A stretch of DNA of 64,000 nt from Mycocentrospora acerina (lineage: Eukaryota > Ascomycota > Dothideomycetes > Pleosporales). Both the position numbers and the translations under genes were made by a program. A model generated the notes under the pieces. It worked only from the letters and a program-made list of their open reading frames with translations, did no database searches and had not been told where the DNA came from. The stretch spans positions 1,277,477 to 1,341,476 of the forward strand of contig JAKUHH010000201.1 in assembly GCA_022701365.1 (NCBI GenBank), in the 5' to 3' direction. Shown here piece by piece: positions 40,676 to 52,057 of this stretch (position 1 is the stretch's first letter; each line of letters starts with the position of its first letter).

Positions 40676-42442
40676 ATGCTCAGCGCCAGATGCCTCCCCC
40701 GCGCCACCATCCACGCACATGCCCCGCGCTCATGTAGAGCCCTCTCGCGCAGAGCCCCGCCACACCCCTACGCCCAGCGCCGCCAGCAGCACTTTGTCCG
40801 CTCCCTCGCCGCCGTCACCGTCCTCTGCGCCACCGCCTCGGCCTGGCACTGGTGCTCCGCCAATGCCTTGATCCGCGACGTGCACGCCGAGGAGCCGCTC
40901 GACGAGGACCCCATCCAGTTCGAGCCGCCCCGCCGCCGCCCCACGTCGGCCGAAGAGAACAGGAACGTCATCAGCTCCCAGCATCTGCAGGTCCAGAAGA
41001 GCTGGGAGAACCCGGGCGTCTATGCCTGGGGCGCCAACGCCGCCCGAGTCGTCGCCCCCGACTCGTCCGAAAAGTACATCAAGTCGCCGCGCCGCATCGC
41101 CTTCTTCGACGGCAAGATTCTGCGCGACCTCAAGCTCGACCGCAACTTTGGCGCCGCCATTGACGAGCGCGGCGACCTACTACAGTGGGGCGCCGCCTTC
41201 TCCACCGACACCACCGAGCCCACGCGCACCCTCCAAGGCCACAACCTCGCCAAGCTCGCCATCTCGCGTGACCGCATCATTGCCCTCGCCCGCAACGGCG
41301 CCGTCTACTCCATCCCCGTCTCGCGCGCCGAGCAAATCAGCGGGCCCAAGCCAGCCTCGACCTCGTGGATCCCCTTTTGGCGCGCCTCCAACGACGTCTC
41401 CTATCGTCTGCGCACTCCCGACAACCTGGCCTGGAGCGAGCGCGTCACACACATCTCTTCCGGCCTGGAGCACGCCCTCATGCTCACCTCGACCGGACGC
41501 GTCTTTTCCTTTGCCTCTGGCACCCAGGATTTCCCCAAAAAGGGCCAGCTAGGCATTCCAGGCCTCACCTGGGACTCCCGGCCCCCAGGTGCCTTTGACA
41601 TTCCCCACGAAATTACAACCCTCAAGGGCTTCCCCGTCAAGAACATTGCAACAGGCGACTACCACAGCCTTGTCTGTGACACCGAAGGCCGTGCCTTTAC
41701 CTTTGGCGACAACACGTCTGGCCAGCTCGGCTTCCCCTTCAATGCCGAAGCCCTCCATGTCGACGCCCCGTCGCTCCTCCCCACGCAAAAAATGTACGCC
41801 GGCACCGCCCAACAGGCAAAAGTCACAAACGTCTTCGCCGGCGGCAACACCTCCTTCCTCGCCGTCGACGCCGTAAAGCCCAACGACGCCCGCGTCACGG
41901 CTGACACATGGGCCTTTGGCTACGGCCTCACCGGCCAACTCGGCATCGGCCGCTGGGTGCACACTCAAGCCGACCCCGTCAAGATCCCCGCCTTTTCCGG
42001 CCTCTTTGAGTGGGACGAAGCTAAACATGTTCCTATTCCCATCCGCCTAGCTACAATCTCCGTCGGTACCAGCCATGCCGCCGCAGTCATGAACAACGTT
42101 GCCAGCGTCGCTGTCGACGCCTCCAACCGAAAACAATCCCACAACGATACAAACTGGGGCCGCGACATTCTCTTCTGGGGGAATAATGAATTCTACCAGA
42201 TTGGCAGCGGGAAGCGCAGCAACGTCCCTACCCCGACCTACATTCAGCCCCTTGACCAAGCCGCAGAGTCGGAGCGTGCTGCATCCGCCACTCTTGGCTT
42301 CGTCAAGGGCCTACGAGAAAAGGACATGCATCGCTTTCAGATTACACCAAAGGGCCGCGTCAAACTTGATAGAAGAAGTGTTGAATTCGGTCAAAAGGTT
42401 GAATGTGGGAGAGGTGTTTCTGCCGTCTATTCGGCCTTGTAG
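40676..42442 (+). CDS. FMP25: FMP25-like mitochondrial RCC1-repeat protein
   Basis: Single-exon frame of 588 residues. FMP25 of yeast is a mitochondrial inner-membrane protein needed for assembly of respiratory complex III. The N-terminus is an Arg/Ala/His-rich presequence without acidic residues (residues 1-40), followed by one hydrophobic segment (about 41-60). The rest carries RCC1-type beta-propeller blades: PGVYAWGAN, GDLLQWG, GRVFSFASG, GRAFTFGDNTSGQLG, DTWAFGYGLTGQLGIG and ILFWGNNEFYQIGSGKR. The G-x-N-x-x-G-Q-L-G signatures are the main evidence. ATG at 40676 is the first in frame. Codon use is strongly C-ending, like COG3 and unlike the PKS gene. Confidence 0.88.
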   Translation: MLSARCLPRATIHAHAPRSCRALSRRAPPHPYAQRRQQHFVRSLAAVTVLCATASAWHWCSANALIRDVHAEEPLDEDPIQFEPPRRRPTSAEENRNVISSQHLQVQKSWENPGVYAWGANAARVVAPDSSEKYIKSPRRIAFFDGKILRDLKLDRNFGAAIDERGDLLQWGAAFSTDTTEPTRTLQGHNLAKLAISRDRIIALARNGAVYSIPVSRAEQISGPKPASTSWIPFWRASNDVSYRLRTPDNLAWSERVTHISSGLEHALMLTSTGRVFSFASGTQDFPKKGQLGIPGLTWDSRPPGAFDIPHEITTLKGFPVKNIATGDYHSLVCDTEGRAFTFGDNTSGQLGFPFNAEALHVDAPSLLPTQKMYAGTAQQAKVTNVFAGGNTSFLAVDAVKPNDARVTADTWAFGYGLTGQLGIGRWVHTQADPVKIPAFSGLFEWDEAKHVPIPIRLATISVGTSHAAAVMNNVASVAVDASNRKQSHNDTNWGRDILFWGNNEFYQIGSGKRSNVPTPTYIQPLDQAAESERAASATLGFVKGLREKDMHRFQITPKGRVKLDRRSVEFGQKVECGRGVSAVYSAL

Positions 42443-42568
42443 AGTTTTGTTCTTGTCCATTTTCCTTGTACACTTGAAGAGTATATAACAGTGAGGGTAT
42501 GTAAGAGTGAGGGTATATAAGAGAGTGAGTAAGTAAGAGAGAGTGTGAGGAAGAGAGAGATAGAGAGT

Positions 42569-42612
<44 letters not shown>

Positions 42613-43047
42613 AAGAGAGAGAGAAAGAAAGAGAGAGAGAGTAAGAAAGAGAGAGAGAGAGAGTGTGTGTGTGTAAGAAAGAGTAAGAGTGTAAGAGTGC
42701 AAGAGAGTGTAAGAAAGTAAGAGGGTGAAAAGGCCATGACGAAGAAATGTAAACATTGTATTATACCTCCAACTTACGAGGATTGTAGGATCCATACTTG
42801 ATGATGATGATGATGACGATGATTTCTTCGTCTCATACTCGACACTTGATTTGCAATCTATCTACACTTAATAAATACCATAAACAACCACAAGAAATAA
42901 CTACTATAACAAATGCTATTAATAACACTTACAAACTACTTTCAATAATCTTAAACAAGCATTTTTCCTCGATAACTTCCCTACAAGTTCCCACTACTCT
43001 CTACAACTCCATTCAAGACTCTTCTTCTCTATTCTTCACAACTGCCT
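42443..43047. repeat. GA-rich microsatellite in a convergent intergenic region
   Basis: Between the stops of the FMP25-like gene (+) and the flavoprotein gene (-). From about 42491 to 42728 it is dominated by GA/GAAA/GT simple repeats, with a TGATGA run at 42799-42823. No gene is seen. Confidence 0.85.
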
Positions 43048-44853
43048 CTAAAGCTCGCCCTGCTCCTCAAAATTCACCTTCTTCTTCTTCTCTCCACTAC
43101 CACCAAGCCATCCATCTCTCACCCCCCTCGCCACATTCCGCCCACTCAGCGCACTCGTCTCCATTGTGCTAATCAGCCCTTCGATTCCGCTCGTATACCA
43201 CAATCCATCATCCAACACAACTTCTTCAAACGTCACGCGCGGGTATTCACGTGGATAAGCCGACCACGTTTTACGATGGATCCATGATATCGGTCCATCT
43301 TCCTTGTTACCATCTTCAGTAGTAGCCGTAGAAGAGACATTCCGCCCCAATATCCCACTCAAAAACGTGTCGTCGACCCGTTCTGGCGAAAAGATTTTAT
43401 ACACGTACTCGTATGCCCCTTGTCCATCATTCGTCTTCTTCTTCTTCTTCATCGGATTGGCCAAGTAGTCCACAATGGAAATACTAAAAAAACCCGGCGA
43501 CCCCACATTGTCGCTTGGAACCTCACTCTCGGGCAACGTCGTGAGAATGTGTTGCGGAACCACCGCATCCTCGCCGAGATTGAACCGCTCGCCCGAGAGG
43601 GCATGCGGAGATGCAAAGAGAGTAGCGTGCAGTGTTGTGTAAGGGATAGTATCCGGTACGTGTTGTGGGGGTGGGGAGATGTCGAGCGACGAAAACTGGA
43701 GAGGGGTGGCGAGGATAATCGTATCAAATGTCTCGTGCAACGTGTGGTTGGAGGTTGCGAGGGAGATGGAGGTGAGATTGTAGGTATTGTTTGGCAGTTT
43801 GGAAATGGAGAGGACGGGTGTCGAGAGACGCGTCGTAATCGACGACGAAGAGTTGAGCATGTTGGCAAAGATGCGCCAGTTGCCGCCATGGATGGACATT
43901 GCGCCAGAGGTCGCCATGCACACCATTGCTTCAAGACCATGAATGTAGCGCAGATTGGAGGCGTAGTTTACGCGTGTGCTGTGGTAATAGTCAGCTCTCT
44001 TTGTCCTTTTTTCTAAACACATCATGAAATCGCAGCATAACACACCAGAACACTACACAACACACTACACCACACTATACCACACGACACCAAACCATAT
44101 CACAACATAGTACAGGACTTTGTGAAAGATGAAACATACCTTGCTTGCACCACCTCCCTCGCAAACCTCCCCATTACCCCATTCGCCTCGAGATACTGCT
44201 CCCCCGTCACCCCCGTCGTCTCCAACAATCCCACACTCTCTACAACATCACTCAGACTCCTCCATGGAAAAACAGGCTCTTCGTACATTTTCAGAAACTT
44301 CCCCACCGCCCCCTTCATCAGCCGGTTTGTCCAATACGGCGCACTTCCATACCGCCACACTAGCTTCGCCTTCTCCCACCACCCATCCTCTTGCCGTGTC
44401 ACCAGTACAAATCTCTCCCCATCCCAGATCCCCAAGTCAGGCAGCTCCAAGCGCGAGGATACCGTCTCCTCGGCAGTCGAGAGATTAAACGTCTTCATCG
44501 CCGAAACGAGTATGTGGTTTACGCTGACAAAAATGCTGCCACCCAGCTCGATCGGGGAGTAGGCATCGCCCCATGCGTCAACTGTCGTTGTGCGTCCGCC
44601 AACATACGAGTTGCGCTCAAAGACGGTAATGTTGACGGGGATCGAGGATTCAGCCGCGTATTGCGCGAGGTGGTATGCCGCCGATGCACCGCCCGCACCA
44701 GCACCTAGGGGGTGGATGAGTATAAAAGCTGACCTGGACGTGAATCTATTGACCTATGATTGCGACGCGCTTTGCGGGCACGTCATGCTCGTTGTTGCTG
44801 CCGAGGGCGCTCGCCAAGGGGGCAAGGGCGGCGATGAAGAGGATGCGCACCAT
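43048..44853 (-). CDS. Prenylcysteine oxidase-like FAD protein
   Basis: Resembles prenylcysteine lyase/oxidase, a FAD enzyme that splits prenylcysteines released when prenylated proteins are degraded; in animals it is lysosomal. Three exons: 44853-44754, 44704-44140 and 43978-43048. Introns are 44753-44705 (GTCAAT...TAG) and 44139-43979 (GTATGT...CAG, 161 bp). The product is 531 residues. It begins with a signal peptide (about 1-17). Next comes a Rossmann FAD motif VAIIGAGAGGASAAY, in which the first intron splits a Gly codon. FERNSYVGGRTTT and ELGGSIF follow, as in the family. The lyase domain carries TRVNYASNLRYIHGLE directly after the second splice. Several N-glycosylation sequons fit a secretory-route protein. 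Confidence 0.85.
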
Positions 44854-45435
44854 GTTGGATTGGTCGTACGTTGATTCGAATATAAAGACGCTACAGATTA
44901 GGCCTCGGACGTTGAACCCTCGAGGTGATCGGAGATGGAATGGACTTGGACCTTGCTAGAGCTCAGATCGGTCATGGTCATGGTCGTGCGAGAGACGCGT
45001 GGAACGCAGACGTCATTGGCTGTTGAGAAATACAACCATGCATACTATGTACGCTACGCAGAGCCCAGCGCATGTTCAGCAATCTCAATAGCATGTTACG
45101 CTGATATCATAGTTTACACAATTACGCCAGTAGCTTCTTGAGTCTCGAATCAGTCGAAACAGTCAGGCAGAACAAGCCACCGCTGGAGATGCACATAATC
45201 ACGTGCCCCTCACCAGAGAGACGTCTCTTGTATAAGAAGAATAATGGACAGAAATAAAAGTACTATTTGCTGAAATCGAATCAATGGGGTGGCATTTTAG
45301 ATGGAAACAATTTATAGCTGCGGTCCTATTGAATCGTATTGTCATGTGTACTTGGTTTGCATGGCCCTCGATTGAGTCTTCAGTCCGCAATCCCTTCGTC
45401 TACGACGAGCCTCACTCCCGATCTTGTATTCTATT
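44854..45435. other. Intergenic region
   Basis: About 580 bp upstream of the prenylcysteine oxidase-like gene and downstream of the flavin reductase gene. Short frames only; no RNA gene or repeat recognised. Confidence 0.6.
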
Positions 45436-47732
45436 TCAATCGCCTGCAGTATTTTTGAGGTCGTAACTGTACTGATCCTTTAGATACTTTGCAATAGCTC
45501 GCTTCTCCTTCTCGGTAGCTTTGCCATTGCCGTAATATGTCTTGAGCTCTTTCGCAACCAGCATATCAAGTATACGGTCTCGACTTAGTGATCCCACCTG
45601 CTCCGAATCGGGAATTGAGACAGTCGCGTCCTTATGAATTCCCAGCGCAGCCAGCTTGTCCTCGATTGACCACGATACGGCTCGTAGTGGGCTTTTCTGG
45701 ACAAATTGCTTGACGCGTGTTTGGAAGTCTTCCCAAGTTACCGTCTTGTCGAACCAGGGCACCAGCATCTCATCCACCTTACCAGCCAAGTTGCGAAATT
45801 GTCGAGTAGTATGGTACATGTGGGTCAGCTTACCAAAGAAGAACTCGATATTGATACCTGTTATCAAAGGGCTAATGCCGACTCTGCGCAGGCATTCGAT
45901 CCAAGGAATGTTTAGCCATTGCCGAAATAGATCCCTGGAATCTACTCTGGCATATTCAACAAGTCGTCGTAAGATGACACGAATCTCTTCTTCTGACACT
46001 TCACCTAAAATGTCCATCTTCGAGACATCAAACAACTCCGGCGCTGCTTCAACATGAAGACGCCATCGAGCTGGACGTAAAATACGCGCCGCAATCTGTG
46101 TCCCTCCTACAGTTGCCACCAAATCTTCAAAGTGTGCTGAAATTGCCTTTTCATACTTTAAGGAACGGAGATGCTCGCGAAGTTTGATCTCGACCTTTTC
46201 AAAATACATGATGTCAAAGCTTGATTCTGGTGTCTGATCGACTGGCGCAGAACGTAGGTTATCCATGAGCCCCGCTGATTTCAAGTGTTTTAAGATATCG
46301 CTAGGTAGGATGTTTGTGCTGATGGCACCAATACCCAGGAACCGCAGGAATCGAGTGTAGCCTACATTCAGAGATGAAGGTTTTTGTTTCACAAAAGCAC
46401 TTGCGCGATCAGCAACCTTTGCCACCTGAGAAATGTTGAGGGGACCATAAAACTCGGCCAAGACAGGTACAAGTTCCCGCGTGGCACTCTGGTCATATTC
46501 CTGACTCAATTCCCTCTTGTGTTCGGCGACGAGTACGTCAAGATTGATACCGAACAGCTTTGGCATTACAGGACAAGAAACAACAATGCTTCGGCACACT
46601 TCTTTGACCGACAGAGCGGCATACTCGGGGCACTCTTTAACTGCAGTTCGGAGACGATTAACGTAGTCAAGCCTTTCAGCCTGTCCTGGAAACAACGGGT
46701 AGTCCCAAGGCGACCAGGTGGCAGCTGCTGGAGCCAGTTGTGGTTTATTGAGACTTGATAGTTTGGTTCCATCTGCACGCATAAATTGCCCATCGACATA
46801 AAGGAGTGTAGGGACCCTCGAGAGTTTTGAACCCAGGCTGTCGATTTGTGCAACGAGAATTACATGGTCTGCGACTGGAAGTTCATGGGTTAATCTGCAC
46901 TCCATCGACGAGCGTGTACCGTCGCCATAAATCTGGGGCGCGTAAGATTTTGAAGGAGAAGGATTTGTCCCGGGGTTTGGAATGAATATCTTCATTTGCT
47001 TCGATCGTTGTGAGTAAGCCTCCTGATGGTTTCCGCGACAGAAAAGATCAACTACCGTCGCGCCACTTCTCTCGGCTGCAAGGAAATGAACACGAAAAAG
47101 ACCATTCGCAGCTCGGATGGCGTCAAGCGTCTTAGATGGATGCTTGAGGTTGAAGGAAATTGTCGGAGGATCAAGTGTGACAGTGCTCAAGGACGAGACA
47201 GCAACTCCCATCGGGACACGTTCCTGAGTCTCTGGGTCGACACTAGCAGCAGTAACAATAGCGACTGAACTAGGTACTGTTCGCATCAAGGTGCGGACTT
47301 GGTTACGCAATTGTTCTGTATCATCGATCGGGTTTCGGCGCACTGGCATGCCTTCTACTTTCGATGACCAAGTCTCTTGCTGAATTGATGGCTCTCTTGA
47401 GCGAAAAGTGTAATGATTCTCTTTTTTTGTTTGCTTCAAATCTTCGTTCCTGGAAATTAGAACAGTAGGTTCTGTTGCATCATCCTGTGGTTGAGGCTCT
47501 GGTTGGGCATGCTTTCTGAGGCGGGGGATCGTGTGGAAGTTGCATACGACGGATGTATGCCTCAGGTTGACTCTACCATGTTTTAACAAAAGAGAATACG
47601 GTGCCGTTCTGTCTGTGATGTGTCAATCACAATCAAATTGAGCAGAGGACAAAGCATAGTCTCACGCGCATAAAGATTCCATCTGTAAAAAGCGGCGAAG
47701 AAGCGGGAAGCCGGACGCTGAGAGAGCGCCAT
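45436..47732 (-). CDS. Mitochondrial flavin-reductase-domain protein with long C-terminal extension
   Basis: Two exons: 47732-47666 and 47612-45436, with a 53-bp intron (47665-47613, GTGAGA...CAG). The product is 747 residues. The first exon supplies an Arg/Ala/Phe-rich, acid-free N-terminus (MALSQRPASRFFAAFYRW), a likely mitochondrial presequence. A frame opening at 47589 starts with TTG and is not a credible start. Residues about 125-310 match the FMN-binding flavin reductase-like fold: SSVAIVTAAS, PMGVAVSSLSTVTLDPPTISF and FRVHFLAAE. The remaining 430 or so residues are helical and Leu/Arg-rich and were not assigned to a family. Divergent from the bL31m gene, whose ATG is 244 bp away. Confidence 0.8.
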
Positions 47733-47976
47733 TACCGATTCGAAATTGTCAGCCTATTATCATGCCATATGCAGCGAAAACATGAAAAGACCGAGCATGT
47801 ACAAAAAATAGCACAGAATACCCTAGTTGAGATGACATGAATTGTGACGGTGTAGGTAGCGTCGAGAAGCACCTGCCTCGCCAAAAAGTTGGACGTGCCA
47901 AGACCTCCGCGGACATTGCGACTTCGCATCTTTCACTCGACACGCCGTCACGATTCAAACACATAACGCGTAACCA
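47733..47976. promoter_or_regulatory. Compact bidirectional promoter of two mitochondrial-protein genes
   Basis: Only 244 bp separate the ATGs of the flavin-reductase-domain gene (-) and the mitochondrial ribosomal protein gene (+). Both products carry mitochondrial presequences, so shared control is plausible. No specific binding site was identified. Confidence 0.6.
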
Positions 47977-48491
47977 ATGGCCTCTCCGATTCCTTCGCCG
48001 AGTGCTCTGCGCATCCTCCGTCAAGCCCTCCAGCCTCAAGTGCGCCAGACGCAGCAAGTACGACATGCGACTCTTCTCCGCCGACCAAAACGCCCCTACA
48101 CCTTCACACAACTCGTAACGCTCTCCGACGGGTCATCCTTCACACTGCGCACCACCAGTCCCGCACCCGTGTACAAAAGTACAAAGGACATACGCAATAA
48201 CCCGTTATGGAATCCCAGTTCGCAGAAGCTGCTGAACGTGGAGGAGGACGAGGCAGGAAAGCTGGCGGCGTTCAGAGCGAAGTTTGGCACTGGCTGGGAC
48301 GCTGAGGATGGAAAGGTAGGCTCAGTAATTGAAAGAGACGAGAAATTTGGCAATTCTAATGATCGGTGTAGGGCAAGAAGACTGATCACCTCATGGACCT
48401 TATAAGCGGACAGGGCAAGACACAAGCCAAACCAAACGACGCAACAAAAACACCTGCGCCAGCACCAGCAAATGTACCGGCTAAGAAATAG
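47977..48491 (+). CDS. MRPL36: Mitochondrial large-subunit ribosomal protein bL31m
   Basis: Component of the mitochondrial 54S large ribosomal subunit, related to bacterial L31. Two exons: 47977-48315 and 48372-48491, with a 56-bp intron (GTAGGC...TAG). The product is 152 residues. The presequence (residues 1-30) is Arg/Gln-rich and ends near RHATLLRRPKRPYTF, where the mature fungal protein usually begins. The following block LVTLSDGSSFTLRTTSP and HPLWNP-like NNPLWNPSS fit the fungal bL31m family. The second exon adds GKKTDHLMDLIS and a Lys/Pro/Ala tail. Confidence 0.85.
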
Positions 48492-48716
48492 ACAAACATC
48501 GAAGCTAGGCTACGATATTACGGTACAATACGCCGTTCCGTGAAATGGCAAACTTGTGTACAATACCTTTATGAAAATGAGCATTGCATTGTAAATGATG
48601 AGTGGCAGATGTAGTCTTGAATGAAACAACCCTCTCTCTATTTCATTTTATTGCATCCGCTAAGTTTACAATTTGGATCTTTCATTTCAACCCTTCACTA
48701 TAGCTCTTTGTGCAAT

Positions 48717-50217
48717 TTAGAACTCAATTAAGCTTTGCAACTGCTTAGATAGACGACACTCGGACACGTCTCTGGGCTTTGGTGCATCTCCAAAGACGGT
48801 GCTCTTACCCCAAATTCCATCCTCCCTTTGGACGCAGACCTTGTTCAGATTTAGTTTTGGTGTCGAAGAGCTTGGAGAATTAAATAGTTCCGCGGTTGCT
48901 CGCCAGTCGTTGTCTTCGTCTTCGATGCAAAGATACAGCTCCTCCAGAGAATCAGGGAGAATGGTTCTAATATCGAATTCTGGTGATTCATCATCTGCGC
49001 TATAGTACCCATGTTCGAGTGGCTCATCAACATCTGACCCAAATTCGCTCTTTGGGTGCAGCATTTCCCATCTGCAATTGAGAATTCTGAGTCTCTGGAA
49101 GCTTCGGAGAGTGACAACATCCATTTTGAAATGAGTGGTCTGAATCGCATCAGTATCTTATCTTATACAATGGGGGCAGTCATCATACCTCTTGCTGATT
49201 CTCATCGACAATTAGTTCAAGCACTTCCAGTGAATGAGAAGCATGTGCTGCGATGACGGCAATCAATCTCCCCAAGTTGCCATCGGTACCCCAACACACG
49301 CTGGTAAACTTTTTGAGTTGTTTGGTACATGCAAGAAGCATCATGAGACTATCCAAGTCAATCTCACTATTAGGCAAAAATATTTCGGTGACATAGGAGC
49401 AGGGTGCGGCACCCGTGAACAGATAGCCTTTTCTCTCGCCAAAGCTAACCTTGCCACCCATTGGATCTGCAGCGAAGGTTCGCAGAGAAGGAACACAGAG
49501 AAAGTAGTATGCCCAGTCAGGATTGAGAGAAGAGGGCTCTTCCCAACCATAATGAGCAATTATGGCAGTGGTCAGGTATTGGAATGGTAGATGTGGCGCT
49601 TGTGCAGGATCCTTGTATCCGGCAGCAATCCGTCGCATTGCAAGCTCCAGACACTCAACACCATCATTTCCTATGAACATGACCGTTTTGAGATGAGGGA
49701 GATGATGAATCAGGATCGTAATGATAGCATCGTCGAAACCTGCAGTGATGCTAGCTTCCATAGTCGCGATCAGATCGTTTGAGTTGGCAAATCGTCGCTG
49801 ATCTTCTTCGTCGCGCTCTCCTTGCAATACTGGATAAAGCGGCTCTAGTTTACGAGCCGCTTGTATGAAAATTTCTCGATCCTGTTCTGGTAAAGCAGCA
49901 CGCATACTTGGCGGCCGATTGCCTGTAAATTGATCATCCCAATTGTGATATCGACCTGCAGGCAGCCTGAGTTCTCTCACGTACCAACCCTGACTTGGGC
50001 ACTGCAATATCTCTCTGAGGGTAGTCCAAAGAAGCGTCTGAGCATCGCCGGCGTCAATGACCTGCCATTCTAAGAACAACCGCAAGTGTTCTCCAAGGAC
50101 GGACTGGCAGAGCTCAAAGTGGTTCTTGCAACTAAGAGCGAAGCTGAGGCTTGCTAAAGGAGGCAGGTACTCGACAATGTGGAGTATAAGCTCTGGAGGT
50201 AAAGAGGATAAGGTCAT
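48717..50217 (-). CDS. F-box protein with leucine-rich C-terminal part
   Basis: Probable substrate adaptor of an SCF ubiquitin ligase. Two exons: 50217-49189 and 49139-48717, with a 49-bp intron (49188-49140, GTATGA...CAG). The product is 483 residues. The F-box is at residues 4-40 (LPPELILHIVEYLPPLASLSFALSCK). The C-terminal part has irregular leucine-rich strands (LPHLKTVMFIG, LKKFTSVCWG, SLEVLELIVDE, LRILNCRWEM, SLEELYLCIED). This pattern is common among expanded fungal F-box families. Substrate unknown. It is the last protein gene before the AT-rich block. Confidence 0.82.
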
Positions 50218-50977
50218 GACTTATTGGTATGTTGGTAATGGTTTATTTCGATCAGCTGGCTTGCGAGCCCCTTTTCTCGCGACAAGGGTATGTCGGAAAC
50301 GAATATATTGCAGGCTTAGAGATAGCCGTAAAATGTGGCTTGATTCACGTGATTGCCTGACATCCTAACCCTCAACCACCTTAGAACGCAATATCTATCT
50401 CAAGACTATTCGCATTGGAGAAGGCAAACGCCAGGTAGACAGATATGACGTCACTGCAATGTAAATGGCTGTGACCACCATATCTATCGTTCGCCGCAAC
50501 GCGATTGTCTGTCGCTTCAATCTCTGATAATACTTTCATCCTCATTGTTGTGACGGTTCGTTTATGATTATTCCTTGTTTCGACAACTCCTATACTCCAG
50601 TATTTCCAATGTAAAGAAATTAACAAATTTCATTGCCTGCTCTTGTCTGTCGTTACCTGATGTTGAGATTATTCAAACTATTAGAGTCCTCACTCATCCA
50701 CTAACAAAAAAACTAGAGATCAGATGATTACTCTGTTAAACTTCAATAGAATCTAAATGCGGCAAACAATAATTCTGCATAATGAAGATCAGCATCTCGT
50801 AGTTATAGGAAGGATCCTAAAGAAAGAGTCTCTAAAAAAATTGGGTTTTAAATCAAAAACAATACAGTTTTCAGTAAGTAAAGTAACGATTATTTTGGAA
50901 ATATAGACAGGGCTATAGATTGATAAGTAATAGTTCAAAGTGACATGTTTATTAATGGTTGTGTTTTATCACATGAT
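50218..50977. other. Transition from gene space to AT-rich block
   Basis: Falls from ordinary composition near the F-box start to strongly AT-rich after about 50640. CA and TG are still common, so it is not RIP-saturated. No protein gene is seen. Confidence 0.6.
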
Positions 50978-51096
50978 ACATACGACCATAGGACGTTGAA
51001 AACAAGGCTTCCCGTTCGCTCAGCCCTATTTAAGCAACGTACCGGCGGACTAGTAGTCAGGTGGGTGACCACTGGCGAATCCCCGCTGTTGTATGT
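50978..51096 (+). rRNA. rrn5: 5S ribosomal RNA gene
   Basis: About 119 bases matching the fungal 5S rRNA pattern from memory. It begins ACATACGACCATAGG, has CCCGTTCGCTCAGCC and GGTGGGTGACCACTGG in the expected places, and ends TGTTGTATGT. The first and last six bases pair (ACATAC with GTATGT). Helix II has ACGTTG pairing with CAACGT; Neurospora has a different but also complementary pair there, so the change is compensatory and the copy is probably functional. Internal pol III promoter elements lie within it. A T run follows directly. It stands alone, as dispersed 5S genes do in many Pezizomycotina. Confidence 0.92.
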
Positions 51097-51100
51097 TTTT
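51096..51100 (+). terminator. Pol III T-run terminator of the 5S gene
   Basis: Five T residues at the end of the 5S sequence, as expected for RNA polymerase III termination; the first T belongs to the terminal helix. Confidence 0.8.
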
Positions 51101-51483
51101 AATAAATCTTGCGTTTCCACAAAAGAAGATTGCAAAAGGATTAAACGGATTAATAATACAAAAATCTATTATTAATTCCTGGTAAAAAATAGACATAATC
51201 TAATTTTTAAGGTTTTAATGTTATTGTTCTCTGTGTTGAAAAGATATAATCTGCACAATGTAGGAAGAAAATTTTTTATAATGTCTATGCAGATATTAGC
51301 TCTACGTAGCTGTTCTCTTATCTAAGGTCTTGTTTTTAAAACAAATTTTACATAGATAACAATAGTATTACTCTTTTAATTTTGTGACTCTAAAATTTTG
51401 AAGACTAAGATTTAAAATAGCAGGACTTAATGCTTAGACTCCTTTGGTAAGCAGATATTACTAATTTTAATAACTTTACTTAG

Positions 51484-51763
51484 ATTGTATTAATCTATCT
51501 AGCTTGACTACATACAATAATGCCTATACAGACATTAGCCTAGAAAGCGCTATTTTTTTCTTTAGCTAAGCTCTCTTTTTTAGGGCCCTAAAAGCCTAGT
51601 AAAACAGTAGTGGTGCTCTTTATATATCGCTTACTAACATAGAGTATTTATTAAAATCGATTTTTATTACAATAGTAGGTTTTTAGGTTGAGGTTTTTGC
51701 AGTAAGTAACTACTTAGCTATTACTATTTATGTTTTTTGCAGATACTTTAGCAGTTGTAGAGG
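51484..51763 (+). repeat. Repeat R1, copy a
   Basis: Aligns by eye along its length with 52655-52931. Shared landmarks: TAATCTATCTA near the start, AATAATGCCTATACAGA, AAGCTCTCTTTTT, AAGCCTAGTAAAACAGTAGT and a GTTGTAGAGG end. Most differences are C/T or G/A. A shorter part of the same end recurs near 60668-60740. Confidence 0.8.
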
Positions 51764-52057
51764 ATTGGCAACACACAGAACAACTGCAAGAAGGTAAGCA
51801 GACACGTAACATACAAACATAGGAACATTAGAGCAATTAGTATAGACACTCCTTAAGATACTTAATACTACTACTGACACTCTCTATATCTAATTGTGAA
51901 AAGGCTAGTCCATAACAGCAGTAGTTTTTACCTTGCTTTAGTATTAAAGTTAGCAGCTAGTGTTCACCTGCCTAACTCTTAATGCATTTATTTCCTCTCA
52001 AAAATATAGTATTTTTAATGTAAAGGCAAGTGCTTCGGTATTTATAATATGTCAAAC

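Noticed and set aside
40366..40737. Open frames of His/Thr/Gln or Cys/Val repeats on both strands.
   Set aside because: Translation of the CACAGA satellite; no non-repetitive protein part.
50945..51175. Plus-strand open frame of 76 codons.
   Set aside because: It covers the 5S rRNA gene; the RNA explains the sequence.
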